Below, in pieces: positions 19,045 to 26,198 of a stretch of DNA of 64,000 nt. Position 1 is the first letter of the stretch; each line of letters starts with the position of its first letter. Origin of the DNA: Neisseria subflava (GTDB taxonomy: Bacteria; Pseudomonadota; Gammaproteobacteria; Burkholderiales; Neisseriaceae); NCBI RefSeq assembly GCF_024205705.1, contig NZ_CP073115.1, positions 930,001 to 994,000 of the forward strand, written 5' to 3'. A program made the translations under genes and the position numbers. The notes under the pieces are model-generated. The model worked only from the letters and a program-made list of their open reading frames with translations, searched no databases and was not told where the DNA came from.

Positions 19045-20748
19045 TCAGACGGCCTCAAATACAATCCGTCCTGATGCACACGGATGCTCTCCGTTGTTGA
19101 TTTTAAAGCTCAGTTTGTTTTTGCCTTCATCGTATTTCAGCTCTACCGACACTTCATCATGAGGACGGATAAACTGCTGATATTTTAGATTTTCGATGCG
19201 GATAACGCGCTGTTTGCCCCATGGCTTGGGCGCTATCAGGTTGCGCACCCATTGCAGCTCGACCACGCCGGGAACCAGCGGGAAGGTGGCAAAATGGCCG
19301 CCGAAATAAACCAAATCCAAAGGCACGCGGCCGATAAAATTTTCGGTATTGGTTTCATCGTCAGATGATGTTTTCGACCAAACGGGAGAAGTTTGGGCAA
19401 CGGTAAAGGCCGTCTGAAAATCCGACGCGGCTATTTTGGCTTGGGCATTGCGCGGCAGGTTGTCGGTAAAACGCCAGTAACGCGGCAGGGCGATGGTGTC
19501 CTGCGTGGCGGCCAGATGGCGTTTGAGCGTATCGGCAACCGCAGCGCGGCCTTTCTCACGCAAGGCGGCGATACCGTCTGCGTTCAATGCCGCCCATATG
19601 GCAATGCGTTGATGTTGCGGATGGCGGCCGCAGTGGGCGTCGGCAATCCAAGGGTGTTGTAAAAGTTCGTGTTCGATTTGGGTCAGCGACACGCGTTTGT
19701 CCTCAAATTTAATAATGCGGTCTTGGCGACCGAGTAACAGAAAACCGTCATCTTGCGGCTCGATCAAATCGGCTGTTTGACGGCGCTCGGGCGACCAAGG
19801 CGAAGAAGCCCAAAGTGCGCCTTCTTCGTTTTGCCCGATTTCCACGCCCTTGAAAGGCTGCCATTCTTGGCGTTCGCAGCGTGAGGCAATCACGCCGGTT
19901 TCGGTACTGCCATAGACTTCAAACGGGCAGACGGCAGCCTGTTGCAGCAAATCCGCCGTGGCTGAAGGAAGCGCGCCGCCGGCCGAGACAATGCCTGCAA
20001 TTTTATGGCCGATACTTTGCCAGTTGCGGTTTTCACCCAAGCGGTTGAGTACGGCCGGACTGGCAATCCAAACCACTTTATCGTGTGCGGCCGTGCTGGA
20101 AAGCAGGTTTTCCGGATAAACCGCCTGCTGTCGTTCCATAGTCCAACCCATTGTCAGCGCGAGTGCGAAGCGGAACGTGAAGCCGTAAAGGTGTTGCGGA
20201 ATCACGCTGCCGACCACGGTTTCACCGTGTTGTCCAAATGGCAGCGTATTTGCCAAAGTCAGGGCTTCGGCCTGCATTTGCGCGGCGGTTTTCACAATAA
20301 TCTGCGCTTCGCCGCTGGAGCCCGATGTTTTCAGCCATGCTTCGGCATGGCCGGGAATCAGATGGTTTTCAGGATAGTTGTTCAGCCCTTCCGATTCTGT
20401 TTGAGTCAATACATCAGGCAAGTGCCAGATATTCAGGCCGTCTGAAGATAGCTTTTTATCTGTTGAATCCGTTAAAAACGCTTCTGCCGTTTTGCCCCAA
20501 TCCAAATTGTCTTGCGCCAAATTGGGCAACAATAAAACCTTTCCGCCTGAATGCCACACTGCCAACACGGCACAGGCAAACAGCGCGGCATCGTCAAACC
20601 ACAACGCGGCAGTTTGTACGCCTGCCTGTTTCAGACGGCCTGACAGATGAAAAACCGCACGGTTGAAATCAGCACGCGTCCAATTCGGATGCGTGGCGAT
20701 AAGGTCGTGTTGGGGTAGGTCGGGGGATAGGATTCGGGTTAGATGCAT
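19045..20748 (-). CDS. Acyl-AMP ligase fused to hotdog dehydratase (polyene cluster)
   Basis: A 567-residue two-domain protein. Residues 1 to about 455 are an ANL adenylating enzyme: TSGSSGEAQIIVK (ATP loop), YGSTETG (A5), GRQDRIIKFEDKRVSLTQIE (A8 hinge) and LPRNAQAKIAAS with the catalytic Lys. It would load an aromatic acid onto an acyl carrier protein. Residues about 470-567 form a FabZ-like hotdog domain with FGGHFATFPLVPGVVE, which has the catalytic His. In described aryl-polyene clusters these are usually separate proteins (ligase and ApeI-type dehydratase). Upstream on the same strand lies the AT-rich insert. Fits one operon with the methyltransferase. Confidence 0.85.
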   Translation of the reverse strand: MHLTRILSPDLPQHDLIATHPNWTRADFNRAVFHLSGRLKQAGVQTAALWFDDAALFACAVLAVWHSGGKVLLLPNLAQDNLDWGKTAEAFLTDSTDKKLSSDGLNIWHLPDVLTQTESEGLNNYPENHLIPGHAEAWLKTSGSSGEAQIIVKTAAQMQAEALTLANTLPFGQHGETVVGSVIPQHLYGFTFRFALALTMGWTMERQQAVYPENLLSSTAAHDKVVWIASPAVLNRLGENRNWQSIGHKIAGIVSAGGALPSATADLLQQAAVCPFEVYGSTETGVIASRCERQEWQPFKGVEIGQNEEGALWASSPWSPERRQTADLIEPQDDGFLLLGRQDRIIKFEDKRVSLTQIEHELLQHPWIADAHCGRHPQHQRIAIWAALNADGIAALREKGRAAVADTLKRHLAATQDTIALPRYWRFTDNLPRNAQAKIAASDFQTAFTVAQTSPVWSKTSSDDETNTENFIGRVPLDLVYFGGHFATFPLVPGVVELQWVRNLIAPKPWGKQRVIRIENLKYQQFIRPHDEVSVELKYDEGKNKLSFKINNGEHPCASGRIVFEAV

Positions 20749-20768
20749 AATTTTGATTCGATAGCTTG

Positions 20769-21257
20769 TTACTGTTCTTTAGCGGCTTGTATTACATATT
20801 TTCCGAGGATTTGAATAAGCTTATAGAATTTATATAAACTAATAAAGATAAGTGAAGTAATACAAGATTGAAAAATATTTTTGATTTCTATCTGCCATGA
20901 TATATTATGTTTGATATATGTTAAGTTACCTTCAAAAATATTTTCTATGAAAAGATAGCAAATGATTAAGCATATCAATATCAAGAAATAATAATTTGCT
21001 GTTTGAAATATCTGTATTAGTTCATGTAATAATGTTTTATCGTTTCTATTTCTACTCTGTATATTATATAACGCTTGGGAAAACTTTGTTGTTGCTATTA
21101 ATGATAATGAAGTAATGCAAAAACCTATTGCAATGGAAAGAAAGGATAGTAAATCAGAAATTTTGCCTGAAAACCCTAAGTTATATTTGCTAATAACAAG
21201 ATAAAAAAGGAAGGTAAAGAAAAGATATATTGCACATTTTATAATATTTTTAATCAT
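20769..21257 (-). CDS. AT-rich four-TM membrane protein, unknown
   Basis: A 162-residue protein with four clear hydrophobic stretches at about 5-25, 35-55, 88-106 and 130-150 (FFTFLFYLVISKYN, FLSIAIGFCITSLSLI, YYFLILICLIICYLFI, SLIFISLYKFYKLI). The gene is far more AT-rich than the neighbours, and its start overlaps the stop of the upstream gene by 4 bases (ATGA), so both form one unit. No known family was recognised. A membrane protein coupled to a soluble one is a common layout of two-component phage-defence or toxin modules, but that is only a comparison of architecture. Confidence 0.7.
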   Translation of the reverse strand: MIKNIIKCAIYLFFTFLFYLVISKYNLGFSGKISDLLSFLSIAIGFCITSLSLIATTKFSQALYNIQSRNRNDKTLLHELIQIFQTANYYFLILICLIICYLFIENIFEGNLTYIKHNISWQIEIKNIFQSCITSLIFISLYKFYKLIQILGKYVIQAAKEQ

Positions 21258-22060
21258 GGTGAGATTTCCAATATTTTTAAAATGGCTTGTTTAAAAAGCT
21301 CATCTTCTCTTGGTAGTCCATTTTCATCGGTGGAGCAGGTTACTCCAATTTTGCTAGATACTATATTGGTATTAAAAACCATCTCTAGATTATCAGTATT
21401 TTTACCGGCAATAACTAATTTTTTAAACTCAAGTTTGTTTGTGATGAAATACTTTACTACGCTTTTGACTTTTTCTATTGTAAGTTTTTCTTTGTATTTC
21501 ATTATAAATTCAGCACTAGATGCTCCATATTGATAAATATCTTCTTGGAGATGTTCGGTCAATGAGTTAGAGCAAGAAAGCGTATTGGGCAATATACTTA
21601 ATTTAATTTCTTTTATTTCATTTATGGATTTTTGAAATTGTTCTTCATCTAGTATTTGTTTTATTTCTATATATTCATTTGGATGAAAATAATTTAATGC
21701 CTCTCTAAAAATACTATTTTTATTGTATTGAAGCCAGACTTCCCCTGTTTTTGTATCCATAATTCCATAGGAAAATTTAGGTTCAATTTCTGTTTTCTTC
21801 CGACGATTTTTAGTTGTTTTTCCATTTTCTATACTAATTACATTAGGAGGTAGCGGATATACGCTTCCTGTGCTAAATACAAGTCGGATAAAGCGGTCAT
21901 TCTCTTTATCTATAGTTGCCGATATTTTTTGCATTTCAGTTTCAGAAGGACTTCTTTGGAACCCTTTTTCAATCATTGGTTCTAAAAGTGATTTAGATAA
22001 ATTCCTCTTTCCAATAAGAACTTGATAATTGAATAAAGTAATATTTGCGGGAGTGCTCAT
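21254..22060 (-). CDS. AT-rich soluble protein of two-gene module, unknown
   Basis: A 268-residue protein without signal peptide or membrane segments. The N-terminal part (NITLFNYQVLIGKRNLSKS) leads to a lysine-rich stretch at about 80-92 (GKTTKNRRKKTEIEP), followed by mixed alpha-beta sequence (FSYGIMDTKTGEVWLQYN, EYIEIKQILDEEQFQKS) and a charged C-terminal half with FIMKYKEKLTIEKVKSVVKY. No catalytic motif of a known family was recognised. It overlaps the membrane-protein gene by 4 bases. Its base composition, and its position inside a polyene operon, suggest recent acquisition. A defence role is a guess from the layout. Confidence 0.65.
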   Translation of the reverse strand: MSTPANITLFNYQVLIGKRNLSKSLLEPMIEKGFQRSPSETEMQKISATIDKENDRFIRLVFSTGSVYPLPPNVISIENGKTTKNRRKKTEIEPKFSYGIMDTKTGEVWLQYNKNSIFREALNYFHPNEYIEIKQILDEEQFQKSINEIKEIKLSILPNTLSCSNSLTEHLQEDIYQYGASSAEFIMKYKEKLTIEKVKSVVKYFITNKLEFKKLVIAGKNTDNLEMVFNTNIVSSKIGVTCSTDENGLPREDELFKQAILKILEISP

Positions 22061-22146
22061 TTTTGAATAATCCTTTGAAATTAAAATTTTTTATATAATG
22101 CACTACTTGAAATATTAAAATCATGGATGGTAGTGCGACAAGATTT

Positions 22147-22158
22147 TTCAGACGACAT
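22147..22158 (-). repeat. Variant uptake sequence (ATGTCGTCTGAA)
   Basis: TTCAGACGACAT, i.e. ATGTCGTCTGAA on the minus strand, differs from the standard copy at one core base (GTCGTC instead of GCCGTC). It lies at the border between the COG4648 gene and the AT-rich insert. The mucosa-type dialect also carries GTCGTC. Confidence 0.7.
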
Positions 22159-22698
22159 CTACACTTTCAATATGGTTTTCCGATAAATCCACTCTCCGAC
22201 AAATAAGATTCCCATTAACACATACGACACGATGCCTGCATAAGCCGCCCACCAATCGTAATATTGCAAGCCTGCCAAAATGGCGGCGGTTGCGCCGTTG
22301 AAAATAAAGAAAGCGCACCAGATTTGCGTAACACGACGGGTATGCAGCACACCTTCGGGCGGAAGGTCGGGATGTTGCAGTCGGGCGAGGCGTTCGATAA
22401 CCGTTTGTTTGGCAAACAGGCTGCCGCCGAAAACGGCAAGCATCAGCGCGTTGACGGCGACGGGATACCAATACATCGAGTCAGGCCGTCTGAAAACCAG
22501 TACCGCCGCAAAAAAGGTTGCAAGGATAATCGCTGTAATGCGTTGGGCTGTGGTTTGCGGCATGGCGGCGCGTATCAGCCATAACACACACATGGCCGCA
22601 GCAAGCCAGAAAAATGCGCCGTTTTCCCTGCCGTAATACCATAGGAGCGGATAGGCGAGGCTGGCGAGGGTCAGTAGGAGTTTTCCTAATATTTTCAT
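22159..22698 (-). CDS. COG4648-like membrane protein of polyene cluster
   Basis: A 179-residue inner-membrane protein with about five hydrophobic segments (LTLASLAYPLLWYYG, FFWLAAAMCVLWLI, ILATFFAAVLVF, VNALMLAVFGGSLF, YAGIVSYVLMGILFV). Conserved sequence ERLARLQHPDLPPEGV and HTRRVTQIWCAFFIFNG mark the COG4648 family, which is found almost only in aryl-polyene-like and flexirubin-like clusters, function unknown. It follows the two ACP genes on the same strand. A perfect DUS inverted repeat lies between them. Confidence 0.8.
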   Translation of the reverse strand: MKILGKLLLTLASLAYPLLWYYGRENGAFFWLAAAMCVLWLIRAAMPQTTAQRITAIILATFFAAVLVFRRPDSMYWYPVAVNALMLAVFGGSLFAKQTVIERLARLQHPDLPPEGVLHTRRVTQIWCAFFIFNGATAAILAGLQYYDWWAAYAGIVSYVLMGILFVGEWIYRKTILKV

Positions 22699-22710
22699 GG
22701 TTGTGATTGA

Positions 22711-22750
22711 TTTTCAGACGGCCTTGCGGATTGACAAGGCCGTCTGAAAA
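22711..22750. terminator. DUS perfect inverted repeat between ACP and COG4648 genes
   Basis: TTTTCAGACGGCCTTG (from 22711) and CAAGGCCGTCTGAAAA (to 22750) form a 16-base-pair stem with an 8-base loop. Its outward-facing copies, within an operon, may cause partial termination or attenuation between the ACP genes and downstream genes. Confidence 0.65.
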
Positions 22751-22770
22751 TATGCTGATTCAAAGCGGAA

Positions 22771-23019
22771 TCAGGAATCTTGTTGTACTTTCAAAACCGC
22801 TTGAACCACGTCTTCTACGGTGCGCACATTGCGGAAGTCTTCGGCTTGCAGTTTGCGGCCGGTTTCGCGTTTGATGTGGTCGATAAGGTCGATAGCGTCG
22901 ATACTGTCGATTTCCAAATCTTCGTAGAGGTTGGTTTCGGGTTTGATGCGTTCCGGTTCGATTTCAAACAGGTTAACCAGTGCATCGGTCAGCAGGGTGC
23001 GTACTTCTTGTTCGGTCAT
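22771..23019 (-). CDS. Acyl carrier protein (second) of polyene cluster
   Basis: An 82-residue acyl carrier protein. The phosphopantetheine attachment site is the Ser in EDLEIDSIDAIDLIDHIK (about residue 39). Acidic helices typical of ACPs surround it. It is 12 bases downstream of the first ACP gene and so co-translated. Two different ACPs are normal in aryl-polyene clusters, where one carries the starter and the other the growing chain. Confidence 0.88.
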   Translation of the reverse strand: MTEQEVRTLLTDALVNLFEIEPERIKPETNLYEDLEIDSIDAIDLIDHIKRETGRKLQAEDFRNVRTVEDVVQAVLKVQQDS

Positions 23020-23031
23020 CTTGTCTCTCCC

Positions 23032-23292
23032 TTATGCTTGGCGGCTCTTGACGAACTCGGCCAGTGTTTTGACGTTGGCGAAGTTTTCGCGCAGGTTGTC
23101 GTTTTCACCGTCGAGCTGGAAGCCGAAGGTTTTTTGTACAGCCAAACCAAGTTCCAATGCATCAACCGAATCCAGGCCCAGGCCGTCGTCGCCGAAAAGC
23201 GGATCTTCGCTGCCGATGTCGGCAACGGTAATGTCTTCCAAGCCCAAGCTGTCGATGATTAATTGTTTGATTTGGTTTTCTAAATTGCTCAT
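23032..23292 (-). CDS. Acyl carrier protein (first) of polyene cluster
   Basis: An 86-residue acyl carrier protein with the attachment Ser in DDGLGLDSVDALELGLAVQ (about residue 41). The start at 23292 is chosen because its ATG overlaps the TGA of the upstream acyltransferase gene (ATGA) and gives a normal ACP length; the frame runs on to 23373 inside that gene. N-terminal MSNLENQIKQLIIDSLGLED is typical ACP helix I. Confidence 0.88.
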   Translation of the reverse strand: MSNLENQIKQLIIDSLGLEDITVADIGSEDPLFGDDGLGLDSVDALELGLAVQKTFGFQLDGENDNLRENFANVKTLAEFVKSRQA

Positions 23293-24047
23293 GTGGTTTT
23301 CCTTGTAAAATAGTCTTGCAGGTATTCGTTTAAACGGCGTGCGGCGATGGGCAGGGGTTTTTCTGCCAGCCATTCTTCCGGCAGGATGTCGTCGCCGACG
23401 GTAATTTCATAATGAATTTTTTGTGGCGGGATTTTGTACCACGGCTGCCCCTTTTTAAAATTGGGCGGCGTCATCTTGATGCACACGGGCGTGATGACTG
23501 ATGCGCTGCGCAAACCGAGCGATACGGCGCCGCGGTGCATTTTAACCTGTCCGTCCCAACCTGTGCGCGTGCCCTCGGGGAAAATCAGCAGACTTTGCCC
23601 ACTTTTGAACACAGCGTCGATTTCTTCCAGCATTTCCATGCTTTCATCGTTGGGGATGTAGCCGGAAGCGATAATCTGGCTTTTCATACTGGGGTTGTGC
23701 AACAGATCTTTTTTAACCAGTACGTTCGGCTCCGAATAATGGCTGATCAGCAAGACGACATCCAAAAGCGAGGGATGGTTGGCAAGAATGAGCTGGCCGG
23801 GCCTGCCGAGTTTTTCCAAGCCGTTGAAGCGGACGCTCAAGACGCCCGACCATTGCAGGTAGCCGACAAAGAAACGCCAAACTCTGCCTATCATGCGCCT
23901 TGCTTCAAGTTGGCGTTTGATGTCGCCTTTGGTCGATTTGAGCGTATAGGGTAAAAGTGCAATTTTGAACAATACGCCTGCAACGCCGAAAAGGATAAAG
24001 CCGAAGAGTGTGGCAAAAAAGCGACGGAAATAGTCTAAAGTCTTCAT
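23289..24047 (-). CDS. Lysophospholipid acyltransferase-family protein of polyene cluster
   Basis: A 252-residue PlsC-like acyltransferase. One membrane segment is at residues 10-30 (FFATLFGFILFGVAGVLF). The catalytic NHPSLLD (HX4D motif, about 91-97) and FPEGTRTGWD (about 155-164) are intact. In aryl-polyene clusters such enzymes are thought to attach the polyene to a lipid or glycolipid in the membrane. Its start overlaps the preceding gene by 4 bases and its end overlaps the ACP gene by 4, so the three are tightly coupled. Confidence 0.85.
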   Translation of the reverse strand: MKTLDYFRRFFATLFGFILFGVAGVLFKIALLPYTLKSTKGDIKRQLEARRMIGRVWRFFVGYLQWSGVLSVRFNGLEKLGRPGQLILANHPSLLDVVLLISHYSEPNVLVKKDLLHNPSMKSQIIASGYIPNDESMEMLEEIDAVFKSGQSLLIFPEGTRTGWDGQVKMHRGAVSLGLRSASVITPVCIKMTPPNFKKGQPWYKIPPQKIHYEITVGDDILPEEWLAEKPLPIAARRLNEYLQDYFTRKTT

Positions 24048-24805
24048 GCGTTTTTCTGCCAGTGCCAGTTTCTACCGATATAGTGTTGCGTATGTTGTTT
24101 GCCGTCTGAAAGCAGGAAGTGTACCCACTCCAAGCTGCTCCAATAGGGCTCAACTGTTGTATCGTTAGGATTTTCAGACGGCTTTGCGGATGTGGTTTCT
24201 AAGCTTAAGGTATAGTCTTCGCCTTTTGTGATGACCAGTGCCAATGCATAGGCAAACGGAGCACGTGTAGCCAAGACGGGATAGTCTTCGGACAACGGAT
24301 CATCGGCGACAATTACTAAAACGGATGGCGCGCCGTCTTGCAAAAGCGCGAATGCCTCGGTCAGCGCGGTTTCAAAGGAATCGGCGGCAACGGCCAACGC
24401 GGTATGCTCGCTCATGTCTTTGCGCAACATCGACCATTGCCCAATCGTTGCGTTGTGGACGGACAGGCCGAATGAGGTCGGCGAGACGGTATGCGTGTTC
24501 AAAAGCTCTTGCCATAATTCAAAGCTGCGGTTGCTTTCGCCGTCGTGCGAAACGTAAACCGGTACACTTTCAGGATATTGGTCGGCCAGATTCCATGCGG
24601 CATCACAAACCAAGCGTGCCGCTTTTCCCAAGCGGCGGCGTTGCATAGGCGGCAAAAAGGAGAGCGCGGGTTTGCACTCCGGCAGGGATGCGGTATCGAG
24701 TTTTCCCTGCGCCCAGTCCTGCCATTGCTCCGGCGTACTGATTTTGCTGGAGGAGGCCTGCCATGCGGCGATATTGAAGTTGAAACGGCAAACGTTTTGA
24801 GGCAT
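24044..24805 (-). CDS. Ketosynthase-like chain-length factor (N-terminal domain)
   Basis: A 253-residue protein resembling the N-terminal half of beta-ketoacyl synthases only: LPPMQRRRLGKAARLVCDAAW, VYVSHDGESNRSFELWQELL and TSFGLSVHNATIGQWSMLRK, the last at the position where the active-site Cys of ketosynthases should be; no Cys-His-His triad. This is the chain-length-factor family that accompanies a full ketosynthase in aryl-polyene clusters. The ATG at 24805 is preferred over a TTG at 24817. It is the first gene of the minus-strand operon, divergent to the dehydratase gene. Confidence 0.8.
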   Translation of the reverse strand: MPQNVCRFNFNIAAWQASSSKISTPEQWQDWAQGKLDTASLPECKPALSFLPPMQRRRLGKAARLVCDAAWNLADQYPESVPVYVSHDGESNRSFELWQELLNTHTVSPTSFGLSVHNATIGQWSMLRKDMSEHTALAVAADSFETALTEAFALLQDGAPSVLVIVADDPLSEDYPVLATRAPFAYALALVITKGEDYTLSLETTSAKPSENPNDTTVEPYWSSLEWVHFLLSDGKQHTQHYIGRNWHWQKNA

Positions 24806-24817
24806 GATGTCTTTCAA

Positions 24818-24915
24818 TGTTTTACATTTTCATACATTGTAATGAAATAGGTTAGTAAAAGCTAGGCTCTGTTATAATGCATATTGTAACGTAATTTATT
24901 CCCGGATGACATTTT
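24818..24915. promoter_or_regulatory. Divergent promoter region of the polyene operons
   Basis: The 98-base AT-rich gap separates the two operons. A perfect TATAAT at 24873-24878 faces the plus-strand operon, about 40 bases before its start codon, with a poor -35 element (GGTTAG) 17 bases upstream. TACAAT on the minus strand (24836-24841) could serve the other operon. No clear operator is seen, but both operons probably share control here. Confidence 0.5.
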
Positions 24916-25404
24916 ATGCCTTCAATACCGAGTGCCCCGATTTATGATGTGGCTTCGCTGCTTCCGCACAGCGGACATATGGTGCTTATCGACTGTGTGA
25001 AAGAATTTGGCGATGACTACACGGTTTGCCGTGCGCCGGTTGGCGACAAGCATATTTTGCTGCAGGACGGCGTGTTGCCGTCTATGGCTTATATGGAATT
25101 GATGGCGCAGGGCATAGGCGCGTTTGCAGGCATTGAGGCTTTAAAGGCCGGAGAGCCTGTACGCTTGGGTTTTTTATTGGGAACGCGCAAGCTGGATTTG
25201 TTTGCCGATTCCGTGCCTGTCGGTACTGAGCTGGAAGTCAGGGCGCATGTGTCCATTCAGGATTTGGGCGGCATGGGCGTATTTGATTGCGAGTTGTGCT
25301 GGACGGATGCGCCGGAAGATGTGAAGCATCTGTTGCCATCGGACGGTTTGCTGGCAAAAGCTTCTTTAAATGTGTACAGTCCGAAAGACGGTCAAATCAT
25401 TTAA
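24916..25404 (+). CDS. 3-hydroxyacyl-ACP dehydratase (ApeP-like, COG4706)
   Basis: A 162-residue hotdog-fold dehydratase. LLPHSGHMVLIDCV (about 16-29) and LPSMAYMELMAQGIGAFAG (about 57-75) are hallmarks of the COG4706 group that introduces the double bonds of aryl polyenes; the His of the PHSGHM segment and the Glu in MELM are the likely active-site residues. It starts the plus-strand operon: dehydratase, ketoreductase, ketosynthase. A degenerate DUS hairpin follows. Confidence 0.85.
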   Translation: MPSIPSAPIYDVASLLPHSGHMVLIDCVKEFGDDYTVCRAPVGDKHILLQDGVLPSMAYMELMAQGIGAFAGIEALKAGEPVRLGFLLGTRKLDLFADSVPVGTELEVRAHVSIQDLGGMGVFDCELCWTDAPEDVKHLLPSDGLLAKASLNVYSPKDGQII

Positions 25405-25414
25405 ACCGTTTACA

Positions 25415-25449
25415 AGGCCGTCTGGAAAGACAAAGATTCAGACGGCCTG
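25415..25449. terminator. DUS hairpin inside polyene operon, left arm degenerate
   Basis: AGGCCGTCTGGA (25415-25426, one mismatch) and TTCAGACGGCCT (25438-25449) lie between the dehydratase and ketoreductase genes. Because they are in the same operon, it may attenuate rather than end transcription. Confidence 0.5.
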
Positions 25450-25469
25450 TCGATATAGTGAGAAAACGT

Positions 25470-26198
25470 ATGAGTGAAACTATTTTAATTACAGGGTCTA
25501 ATCGCGGTATCGGCAAAGCCGTCGCGCTTGGTTTGGCGCAGGACGGCTTTGATATTGTCGTCCACTGCCGCAGCCGCCGTGATGAAGCGGAAGCTGTAGC
25601 GGAAGAAATCCGTGTATTGGGTAGAAATGCGCGCGTGTTGCAGTTTGACGTATCCGACCGCGAAGCCTGCCGAGAAATTTTGACTGCCGACATTGAGGCA
25701 AACGGCACATATTACGGCGTGGTGTTGAATGCCGGCCTGACACGAGACAATGCGTTTCCTGCGTTTACTGATGATGATTGGGACTTGGTGCTGCGTACCA
25801 ATTTGGACGGTTTTTATAATGTGTTGCACCCTTTGACCATGCCGATGATTCGCCGCCGCAAAGCCGGACGGATTGTATGCATGGCGTCGGTGTCTGGTTT
25901 GACGGGCAACCGCGGTCAGGTCAATTACAGCGCGTCCAAAGCGGGCTTGATCGGCGCGGCAAAAGCCTTGGCGGTTGAGTTGGCAAAACGAAAAATTACC
26001 GTCAACTGCGTGGCGCCGGGCCTTATCGATACCGATATTATCGATGAGAACGTGCCTGTCGAAGAAATTTTAAAGACCGTCCCTGCCGCGCGCATGGGAT
26101 TGCCCGAGGAAGTGGCGCATGCGGTGCGCTTTTTAATGGATGAAAAAGCGGCGTACATTACGCGTCAAGTGATTGCTGTGAACGGAGGTTTGTGTTGA
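25470..26198 (+). CDS. 3-ketoacyl-ACP reductase (FabG-like, polyene cluster)
   Basis: A 242-residue short-chain dehydrogenase. TGSNRGIGKAVALG (NADPH-binding, residues 8-21) and the catalytic Ser-Tyr-Lys (MASVSGLTGNRGQVNYSASK, about 135-154) are present. It should reduce the keto group after each chain extension. The ATG at 25470 gives the normal length and starts at MSETILITG; the frame is open to 25287 but that part overlaps the dehydratase gene. Its TGA overlaps the next start codon. Confidence 0.9.
   Translation: MSETILITGSNRGIGKAVALGLAQDGFDIVVHCRSRRDEAEAVAEEIRVLGRNARVLQFDVSDREACREILTADIEANGTYYGVVLNAGLTRDNAFPAFTDDDWDLVLRTNLDGFYNVLHPLTMPMIRRRKAGRIVCMASVSGLTGNRGQVNYSASKAGLIGAAKALAVELAKRKITVNCVAPGLIDTDIIDENVPVEEILKTVPAARMGLPEEVAHAVRFLMDEKAAYITRQVIAVNGGLC

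Noticed and set aside
20769..22060. Two-gene module taken as Kiwa (KwaA-KwaB)
   Set aside because: Only the layout (four-TM protein plus soluble protein) is alike. No sequence feature of KwaB (DUF4868) was recognised, so the name was not given.
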